Assembly: GCA_023374025.1 (NCBI GenBank)
Contig: SIJG01000012.1
Coordinates: 840,492-904,491, forward strand
Source of the DNA: Heterodera schachtii
Lineage: Eukaryota; Nematoda; Chromadorea; Rhabditida; Heteroderidae
Reading direction: 5' to 3'
DNA: 64,000 nucleotides
Shown here: piece after piece, positions 55,297 through 64,000 of the stretch
How the letters are laid out: every line of letters begins with the position of its first letter
Position numbering within the stretch: position 1 is the first letter of the stretch
Position numbers and translations under genes: made by a program
Notes under the pieces: generated by a model
Told to the model about the DNA's origin: nothing
The model's input: the letters and a program-made list of their open reading frames with translations, nothing else
Databases searched by the model: none

Positions 55297-57947
55297 TGGC
55301 AAATTTTTGAATGTTAATTTTGGCAAATTGGCGTTTTCTTCATTTTTTTAAATTAATATTCCGATGAATTGACAAAAAGAATGGTGGTTGGTATTGTTGT
55401 TGATTAATAGTGCTAATGATGATGTTGATGATGATGATCAAAATGATTCATTCAACAAAATTGGTGCAGAAAAATTGGATAGTACTGACTGACTGATCAT
55501 CAATCGATGGCTAAAATTTTGTGATGAAAAAATTCCAAAATTTGTCCTCATTAAAATAATTTACGGAATAATATGGAAAATTGAAGAATAATTGAAATGA
55601 CAAAAAATTATTAATTAATGGAATTATTTTAAAGATTTTAACTTTCGAATAAAATTAATTTTAAGATTGAAGAAATACAGAAAATCTCGAAATATTTGGA
55701 CAAAATAGATGAGATTTAAGCTTTTATATTTTTTTAAAAAAATATTTTGGTTTAAATTTTATTGAAATCTCTTTTGTGATGAAAAATTCCAAAAATTTGT
55801 CCACATCAAAATAATTTATGGAAAATAATGTGAAATGTAAGGATATTTTGTATATTAAAAATATTATTTTCTTAAATATAGAAATATTTAATTAATGAAA
55901 ATATTTGGTAAGATGATTTAAATGAAATATTTTTTAAAATAATTTTTTGGGTAAATAAAAAATATATTTAATTGCCAAATTTGCTGAAATAAAGCCCAAT
56001 TTTGGTGTCCAATTTTTTAAAGAAAATTTTATCACTGACCACTAATTGCACAAGAGCAAGCAAAGCTTTTGGCTTTGCTGTACCTTTACATAATTTTATA
56101 TTGATTCATTGTGCAAATATAATACAATTTTTGGACACCGCCGCCGACGTCGACGCGGTGGGGGGTCCGCGACGGCATTTCCCCGCGGGGGAGACGGGGA
56201 CGGACGGGTCAAAGTCATCACACAATTCACCACCTTTTACCCCACCGGCAGAGAATGAATGCTGCATAATTTGAAAGCATTGGATGATTGGTTCAAGCTT
56301 TTGAAAATATTTAATGGAGCTAATTAATGGGTTAAGCAGCTTTGGTCTTTGATATTAACAAAATGCCAAATTAGGCAAAATTTATGCGTAAGTGCCAAAA
56401 ATTGAGAAAACGAAAATCGATCACACAGGTTAGCTTATAATTATGCCAATTTTTGGGGTTTAAAATTAAAAAAAAAAGCAATTTAAATTTTGTTTTGAAG
56501 TAAAGAATTGAATAAAAAATAACAAAATGCCAAAATGAGGAAAATTGTGTGTTAAGTGCCATGGTCAAAACGAAAATATCGCTCTCATTCATGCTTATAA
56601 GTAAGCCTATTTTTGGTCTTGAAAATCAGAAATTCAATTTAATTTTGTTGTGAAGAAAACGATTAATTTTTCAAAAAAATATATTTAAGTTTTTTAATAA
56701 TTTATATATATATAATAAAATATTTATAAACAAAATCTCCAATTTTCCATATTTAATTCTAAATTAATTAATTAATTAATAATTAATTAATGCTGGTTAA
56801 CTGGGTGACGATTGGAAAGGACACTTGATTGAGAAACGGTGATGGTTTATGGGTTATGATGAAAAGATGATGGCAGGGCGGGGGAGAGTCGAGTTTTTGG
56901 GGGAAGTTGTGTGGGTTGGGGGGGGGAGCAAATTTTGTCAAACAAAACGCCAATCCAATCCATCATCGGCAGACGGGGGATCATCGGCAGGGGGGCGAAG
57001 GCGAGAAATTCCGGCAAAATTTGTGACTGAACGCGATTTAATTGTCCGATCAATGCATGTTGACTGGCTGGCTGGCTGATCAGCAGATTAGAACCATTAT
57101 TAGTTAATTAATTAACTAATTAGTTGGATAGAAGAATTTCAATTTGGGGTTTTCGCGCATGATCAATAAAAAAGAAGAATTGATCAGCAGAAGGATTATA
57201 AGGATAATATGTACAGAATTATGGGGCGAAATGTTCAGCAGATTAATTTTACATAGAAGAAAAGATAATTATTATGAAAAAAAATTTTTAGCATTAAAAT
57301 AATTAATTTAAAAATAATTAAAACAAGTAGGCAATTTTTTATGTAATTAGGGAGTATTATTTTGGCAACAAACTCATTATATATTTAGTCTCTGTAAAAA
57401 AAAATCTTTAAACTATTATTATTTACTTAATTACTGTTAAAAGAAGCCCACGAAATAAATTAATTAAACAAAAAAAATTCAATAAAAATAAAAAATAATA
57501 AGTATTATTAAAATGTTGACAATTGGTATCGCACATTTATTATAAACTCAAATACTCAAATACCTAATTTAAATTGACATTATTAATTTTACAAAGTCAA
57601 AATTCTTTCTTTCTTTTTATCATGATATCATTTTTTCCGTAAATTTGTTTGGAAATTAATTCACTTTTTCTGTTTTTATTTCTCGAATTTTCTTTTTTTT
57701 TTCTCCACATCTCCCCGACATTCTTTTTGATGGACCATAAAATTTCCATTTTGTTTATTCCCGTAAATTGACGAAGACGATGGATGATCCGACAATCAGC
57801 ACCATCAGCGCGGAAAATGGAATGAATTGCACAGCAGCGCTTCTTCGTCCTCATGCATTTATTTATAAGCTTGTCCCAAAAGCGCGAAAAAAAGCAATCA
57901 TCAAATAATTATAAAAACAAATAATTATTATTTTTTCTGTAAATTTG
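55297..57947. promoter_or_regulatory. Shared upstream region of rol-3 and the bHLH-PAS gene
   Basis: A 2.65 kb gap lies between divergent start codons. Most is AT-rich and featureless. 56140-56260 is a sharp GC-rich island with gccgccgacgtcgacgcggt and 'ccccgcgggggagacgggg'. 56770-57090 contains G-rich blocks and 'gatcagcagatta'/'attaattaatt' words. Open frames in both are short and unconvincing; a 5' untranslated or alternative first exon cannot be excluded. Confidence 0.4.
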
Positions 57948-60900
57948 ATGTCGGAAAAAATTTCATTTAAACACAAAAACAAAGCGTCAGCAGAACGGAG
58001 TGCCAAAGTGCCAAAAATGGATGCGGAAAAGCGGCTGCTAAATGCGGGTGAAACGGACTTTGGCAAAGTGGCATACAGTGAAGGAAACCGGCGCATGAAG
58101 GTTAGGAAATTAAATAAAATATGAGCAAAATAATAATTTAAATCTTTAAAAAAAGATATTTCTATTTTAATTTAATTAATAAATTTATTTTAAATTTTGT
58201 TTAAGAATAATGAAAATAAAATATTTTTATAAATTTGTTTAAAATAATGTAAAAATCACAACTTTTTTAACTTTTAATTAATTTTTACAATAAGAATAAT
58301 ATTAGCAAAACATGCAGAAAAAAGAAAAAAACAAATAGGAAAGTTGCAAGTGAGAAAATCGTATGCTTTTGTCAAAACATAAAATTAGTTCTTTTGATGT
58401 ATATAATTATTAAAAAGTAATTTGGAAAAAAATTATGGAAGCTTTCTTGAAATACAGCCCCTCCTCCGAATTAGTGCCCCCCTCCTTTTGTGTGGGGTTG
58501 AAAAATAAATCCCAGGGGTTATATTTCAAGAAATACGATACTTCCACCAATAGGAGAAGCATGCTTTCATCGAGCTCAGCTCACTTGTACCATTGCCACC
58601 GCCAATCCGTGATCAGCTCGACAAAACGGCCACCCTTCGCTCGACAATAGCATTTTTGTAACTTAGATTTTGCAAAATATTGAAATAATTTTTTTTAAAA
58701 GAAAAATTCGGCGTTTGTTCGGCACTTTCAATTCATTTCGCGAGTTGGCAAATGGCCAATGTGTTGGCACTTCGTCACAAAATGACCAATCGGCCGAATT
58801 TGAATCAGATGAAAAGCGCAGGCATTGGCCAAATTATGGCGGATTTTATGGCATGAGAACAACAACAACAAATTGCAATCATGAACAAATGATGATGCAC
58901 CAATTCTCGTACAATTTGTTCCAAGTCAGTTAAAATTAATATTAATTTATTAAAATATAATTAATTAATTATACTATAATTAGTGAACAAATTAAAGAAG
59001 TGTTAAAAGATTTAAAAGGATGAATATGGGTAGTGTACTACTTACTGTATGATAAAAAAATTTAATACAGTATATATTAATTTTCTTCATTTTGGACCCT
59101 ATTCCATAATTAAATATATAATTAATTAATTCACAATTCAATAATATAAAATGGGTTGATCAGCAGATGATTCTAATATCAATCACTCATTTAAAAAAAG
59201 GCAATGGACGGTTTTGTGATCGTTCTTGACTGTGAAGGCAAAGTGATATACACAAGCGAAACTGTTGCTGTACATCTTGGCTTAGCTCAGGCAAGCAGCA
59301 AACATATTTATAAATGATGATGAAAATTCAATAATAAATTTTGAAATTAAATTTTATTACATTTTTTACTTTTTTGAAATTTATATTTTCGAAAAAATAA
59401 AATCTTACCTTTTTAAGTTTTTATTATCTCTTCTAAAAATTATTTACATCTCCCTAAAATAGCAATTAATTTAGTTAAAATTTGATAAAATTTTTAATAA
59501 ATAAATTTTCCGAAAAACGTGTCGCGTGATCAGAGTTTACTGACCAATTAATTTTAAATAGAATGACACCAATAATATCCAGAAAAGTGAGAGAAGAACT
59601 CAAAAATTATGCCAATTATATTTAGGAGCTGCAAATAATTATGAGACGAACTAATACAAAATTTTTTGAGTGTCCTCCTTATAGAGATTAATCAGGTATA
59701 ATTAGTACTAATGATAGAACTGATAGGTGGAACTTGCCGGCATTTCGCTTGCCGAGTTTGTGCATCCGGATGACGCGACATTGCTGCATAATCAGCTGGC
59801 ACTAAATTTGCCTGCAAACGCATTGCTTGTCCTACAACCCGAGCTGCGCTTCACACTGCGTTTCCGCTGTACGCCAGGCCGGCGCGCAATGATGGGATGC
59901 AATGGCATTGGCATGCAGCCCGGCTATAAGCCAATTCACTTTGTCGGCACGCTGCACGCTGATGATGATGGCAGGTTCTTGGTAAGGGCATGGTAATTAT
60001 TGAAAAGAGATATCATACCAGGAAGAAAAAAATGTTGTCAAAAGTACCTCAGTATTATTAGGGTGTTGAAAATTTTTAGGAAATTTTTAAAAGCCATGTA
60101 TATTTAAATTTAATTTCAAATTTATTGTAATTTCTCACGTCTTTTAATTCAATTTATGAAAATGAAAATTTTTCAAATATATTTTGAATAAAAATTTAAT
60201 TCTAAAATTTAGAAAGAGCACCTCTGTATTATGAGAATCCTTTTTCTTTTAGTATTTTTTAATTTGTTATAATGCCTTAACTATAAATTTTTTGAATTAA
60301 AATTTGTCCAAAAAGCCTGTGGAATAACTTTTAAAATTTTTTTTACCAAAAATAAATCGGTAAAATTATAATTATCTTCTTTTTTATTTGAATTTAAAAA
60401 ACTTAAATTTTGTTGAAGGGTTACGGTCAACCATCAGTGCCATACGGTCTCAACGAACTTCGACTTTGGTTAGGCTAAAAAACTTCATGATTTCAAAAAA
60501 AAAAAATCTCCAGCTCATCAATGTTCATGTTTCGTGCCACCCCAGCACTCCAATTGATTTTTGTTGACAATCGGTAAATTTGAAAAAAAAAAATTCACAA
60601 ATTTTTTTTACATTTTTTAGTTTCACTGAAGTGACTGAATTAATGCCGACTTTTTTGCTGAACCAATCACTGTTTTCATTAATCCATCCGGCCGATGTGC
60701 AACAATTGAGCGAAGTTTAAAGCAAAAATATTATTTAAAAAAGAAAATAATACAAAAATAAAATTCAGGTCCAGCAGACAGGTTAGTTCAAGTATCGCTG
60801 TCTCAACAAAATTGAAAAAATGATTCGCTTCGCTAGCCATAAATGTGTTCTTCATTTTCCAACCAATAGAAAAAATTCTGTTTATCTCTAAAAAATTATA

Positions 60901-61530
60901 GCAAAAAAAACATAAAAAATTTTTTCAGAACATATTTTTTGTCGTAAATTTTTTAAACCTAAATAAAATTTTTCGGAATTTACCAAGAAAATTAAAAGAT
61001 TTTAGGGCTATCGAATGATTTAATTTTTTTTATATTTGGTCAATTATAAAAGAATTAGGCCTGTTTGGTTGGGCCCAAGTTAACTGCCACCGTAATTGAG
61101 GACTAAGTGTTGGCAATTTGAGAAATTTTCAAAAAAAAAAAATTAAGCTTTACGAGGAGGTCAAGCACTCAGTGCTTTTCTCCGCTTGTTGAATGGTCGT
61201 GGCGGTTGGCATTGGATTCAGTGCCGTCTGTGTACTACAAACACAAGCCGAATGCCAACATTGTCTAAAATGGTTGTTGGTGTTTGCACACTAATTAGGT
61301 GGCAAAAGACGTACATTTAAATTACAAAAAAAAACATTTTTAATATTTTTAGTGAAGCCGAGCAGTTCGACAAGGTACTGGACGTGCTGCAGATGCACAA
61401 CATCAACAACACAACCAACAGTTTAAGCAGTGGTACAGACTGTGCTGCTGCTGGTGGTGTGCTCGGATTTTATTCAAACAAATTTTATGTGCACGGTAAA
61501 ACGGTGGACGAAGAAGCCCAACAGCATTGA
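57948..61530 (+). CDS. hlh-34: SIM-class bHLH-PAS transcription factor (HLH-34-like)
   Basis: Eleven exons in phase: 57948-58100, 58554-58657, 58702-58924, 59201-59290, 59727-59981, 60419-60468, 60514-60573, 60621-60714, 60769-60781, 61148-61298, 61353-61530; about 456 residues. Basic-HLH: NRRMKEKHAFIELSSLVPLP and QLDKTATLRSTIAFL, matching the LPLP…QLDKA…R-T form of SIM/Trh/HIF. PAS-A: DGFVIVL, IYTSETVAVHLGLAQ, VELAGISLAEFVHPDD. PAS-B: MFMFRATPALQLIFVDNR, FSLIHPADVQQL, GGWHWIQCR. SETxxVHLGL and MFMFRA favour single-minded over HIF or Trh. Such proteins pair with ARNT (AHA-1) and act in the nucleus in neural development. The C-terminus is short. Intron 4 has a GC donor (gcaagc); intron 1 contains a MITE ending just before the acceptor. 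Confidence 0.85.
58440..58545. mobile_element. Small inverted-repeat MITE in bHLH-PAS intron 1
   Basis: The inverted ends ttcttgaaatacagcccc and ggggttatatttcaagaa lie about 60 bp apart, with a poly-C block inside. It ends within about 20 bp of the exon 2 acceptor and is related to 20395-20528. Confidence 0.5.
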
Positions 61531-61854
61531 ACGGGGCGGCAAAGATGGTGAATATAAAAGACCACTGTGTTTATGTGATTAATGCCATGACACAACAAAA
61601 ACGAAGACTCAGTTTCATGTCTCAATTTTTTTCTTATTTGTTTTAATTTTCAAATATAAAATCAAAAGCAATAATTATTTTCGAAAATTTTTTAGATATT
61701 TATTCTTTCATTATACAAAAAACTACAATATGAAAGTGAAGGATGATTAATATTGTTTATCTAAATCTACAATTTTAGGGAAAAATTTGAACACAATTAT
61801 TATAAAAAAAAACAGCCTGCTTACAAATTAGAGCAGGCTTTTGCCCATTTTGAA

Positions 61855-62424
61855 TCATAACAGAAAAATAATTTTGTATTTATTGGCAACGGAATAAAAT
61901 GGGTCATCAATAGCTTCTGTTTTGTTGTTATAGGCATATAATCCCTGAATGACCGGACCAGCAATTCCAGTTGGCACTGTGCATTGCTAAAGTGAATGAC
62001 AAATTGTGCAAAGATTTTTGAATTTAAATAAAATGTAAATAAAAAATGCATTTTTGCGTAAAATTTCACAAAAAAATTTTTCTTCACAACATACCATGAG
62101 AAACCATTTCCTATTGTGTAATGCAACAAAATGGCGCCACACGAACTTCCCAAACAAGTGTTGATTCAGTGCAGCTGACAAAGACAAAATATGATTCATT
62201 GGTGATTGTCTCCCGTACATATAAAGTTGGTTTCTGTAATTAAATTTAATTTATATGTGAGTTCATTTGACCAAGGAAAACAAAAAATTTTCTGCAGTTT
62301 TGAAAATTCTCCATTCTGGGGACATATTTTGTAATTATTAAGCCAATTTTAGAGGTAATTATTTTACAGACAGAATAAATGCCAAAAATACGAAAAGAAA
62401 ATAAATTTCAGCAAAAACGAACAT
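61855..62424 (-). CDS. Small putative secreted protein, family not recognised
   Basis: Possible exons, in phase: 62368-62424 (MFVFAEIYFLFVFLAFILS, a signal peptide), 62147-62233 (KPTLYVRETITNESYFVF, SCTES) and 61855-61986 (QCTVPTGIAGPVIQGLYAYN…, stop TGA). About 91 residues with two Cys and two potential N-glycosylation sites. The first exon overlaps the hydrophobic end of the next entry in the same frame, so the two may be alternatives or one gene. Other frames of 61987-62220 are also open, so the middle exon is uncertain. Confidence 0.35.
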
Positions 62425-62842
62425 GATGTCTTTTTGAAGTTTTGCCCTATAAATGTCGACTTGTTCATGCGCCGATCTCAAACGCTCTCCAAGGGAATGC
62501 TCCATTTCATCGATCCTCGTCACGACAATGTGAACTCCTTTTTCCGCAAAAATGGGGGCGCATGATGCGCTGTCGAAGCATTTCATAAGAAAAAATTTGT
62601 TTTGTTGCCAAGCAGGGGTCACAACCACTTGGTGCAAATATCTGAAAAATTTTCACAGTGACGGTTTGGATTTTAATAAATAAAATCAAAAAAGTATAAA
62701 AAACTTATTTTGCACTTCCCCGTTCATTGGCCGCGTTTTGGATAAAAGCCATAGCGTCATATTGGTCTTCGGCAATGTCAGTGCTTCCACCTAATTCGTC
62801 TTTGCAATGCGACAAAATCACTTCGGGCCACGATGATTCCAT
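62359..62842 (-). CDS. Small putative membrane-anchored protein, family not recognised
   Basis: Exons 62716-62842 and 62359-62627 join in phase (GGA A|TG). The 131-residue product starts MESSWPEVILSHCKDELGG, has an amphipathic segment (IDEMEHSLGERLRSAHEQVD) and ends in a hydrophobic helix (MFVFAEIYFLFVFLAFILS) followed by VK and TAA, like a tail-anchored protein. The same helix could serve as the signal peptide of the preceding entry, using the GTAAAA donor at 62367. No family recognised. Confidence 0.4.
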
Positions 62843-62897
62843 GACAAAAAATGTAATTTATTGGAAAGAATACTCAGTCAAAAAGAAATTATTTTTT

Positions 62898-64000
62898 TTA
62901 AACACACAAAATTAAATAAAAAAAATCCCAAGACTTCATCCCATTAGCAATATTTTTCAACAGCTCATCGTATTTTCGTAACTCTGACCGGTAAAAATTG
63001 TTATTGCCATTTGCTTCGACAGTGGCACACATAAGACCGAGCACTTGCTATAATTAAGTTAAAATTTTATATTTGGGATGAAAAATTTGAAGAAAATATA
63101 GATTAATTTATATAACAATGCCGTCAACACTTATTGTACGCCACCAACTGAAAAAGATGGAAAAGCATATGCAAAAGTGCACGGATTGTTGCGAAGCATT
63201 GACAATTCAGGGAGACTCATCAGCAGACCCATTTAGTGGGAGGTAATTCTTAAATATTTCATTTATGGTTTGATTGAATTAAATACCTTAATTATTAATT
63301 GTCTTAATTATATATTTAAATTGTAAAATTCAGCACATCGTTTTTGTCAAACGCTGTTAAAGTGATAAATGAATGATTTGTTAGTGTTATCCCATAATAA
63401 ATTATGATATTTAATGATTTTCAGATTGTAAACTATTTTTAAAAATATAAATAAATTTATCTTTTTTGAAAATGATAGAATTATTCTCTTGTTGAAAATG
63501 TTTTATTATTATTTTTTATATTAATTTTACCTTGTTCAATGTAATCAACATATTTAAATGTCACATGATTTGGAACTTCCGTGAGGCTGATCAGCAAATC
63601 TATAATTTAAAAAATATTTTTTAATTCGAATTCATTTTTCATTGAGTTTTTTATTAATTAGAAATTTGAATTAAATTTGTAGATTTTAATATAAAATATT
63701 AAGCTAGCATAAATTTAATTAATGTATTGTTTTTATTAATTAAGTATATTGGTATTTATAATTACATTATGATCGATTTTTTACCGGTTCTCCACATTTC
63801 ATAATCGCTTGAATTCTTTAAAATTTTGTGCACTGAATTGTCAATTTCATTTATGGTTTGATTGAATTAATACCTTAATTATTAATTGTCTTAATTATAT
63901 ATTTAAATTAAATTTTCAAAAATTTATGCTATACATAAACATATATTATTTTTAATCATTACCTAAATTTAAGCCGCTGTATGCTGAAAACCATTTCAAC
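62898..64000 (-). CDS. Partial unrecognised gene running off the right edge
   Basis: In-phase exons 63963-64000, 63785-63807, 63531-63599 and 62898-63043 encode VEMVFSIQRLKF, SDYEMWRT, DLLISLTEVPNHVTFKYVDY…, and VLGLMCATVEANGNNNFYRS…KYDELLKNIANGMKSW, ending TAA at 62898 or splicing on from a gtcttg donor at 62934. Mostly helical, no signal peptide in view. The start lies beyond 64000. The next downstream gene (62359-62842) may be a continuation. Confidence 0.45.
63118..63376 (+). CDS. Small two-exon gene nested in an opposite-strand intron
   Basis: Exons 63118-63242 (ATG; donor gtaatt) and 63334-63376 (acceptor attcag; TGA 63374-63376) join in phase 2 to give 55 residues: MPSTLIVRHQLKKMEKHMQK, then CTDCCEAL, then a Ser/Gly-rich end. 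It sits entirely inside the minus-strand intron 63044-63530. Short, no recognised family; support is only the frame and splice signals. Confidence 0.35.

Noticed and set aside
56847..57079. Pro-rich minus-strand and Gly-rich plus-strand frames
   Set aside because: Low-complexity G/C-rich intergenic sequence with no splice partners.

Overview
The window looks like nuclear DNA of a nematode, most likely a tylenchid plant parasite of the cyst-nematode type. It is strongly AT-rich with GC-richer exons. Genes are cut into many short exons by small introns; at least four introns are GC-AG rather than GT-AG. A nematode-specific Srt chemoreceptor, a rol-3 (ROS1-class) receptor tyrosine kinase and a SIM/HLH-34-class bHLH-PAS factor are present. 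The genus is an inference. All gene models here were built by hand from splice sites and reading-frame phase, without similarity searches.

Left part (1-32.8 kb) is accessory, repeat-rich DNA. It holds a damaged coiled-coil gene (79-1090), a complete 11-exon Srt receptor (3086-7213), a degenerate fragment (7466-7901), a five-exon cysteine-rich secreted protein on the minus strand (8028-10083), and a large direct segmental duplication: unit A about 10.5-18.8 kb, unit B about 21.0-28.65 kb. Each unit ends in a gene of an unrecognised coiled-coil family (genes A and B). A third, shorter relative (gene C, 31362-32267) follows. In gene A the C-terminal half is a run of small exons, nearly all phase 2-2 and multiples of 3, that are duplicates of one another, so the protein grows by whole exon modules. 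A is intact; B has frame breaks and C a premature stop. The 3' half of a different serpentine receptor lies between the two units.

Middle (33082-55296, minus strand) is one 22 kb gene of about 51 exons: signal peptide, Cys-rich N-terminus, fibronectin III domains alternating with beta-propellers, a transmembrane helix, a tyrosine kinase and a Ser/Gly-rich tail. Several of its introns carry MITEs, one a minisatellite built from a splice donor.

Right part: a 2.65 kb gap separates rol-3 from a divergently transcribed bHLH-PAS gene (57948-61530, plus). Beyond it lie several small unrecognised genes, mostly minus strand, one running off the right edge.

Mobile DNA is mostly non-autonomous: hAT-like MITEs with 8-bp target duplications, a foldback with a 9-bp duplication, a TA-flanked mariner-like MITE, and the GACCAAATCCAACA-type inverted-repeat family. 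I saw no transposase, rRNA, tRNA or CRISPR.
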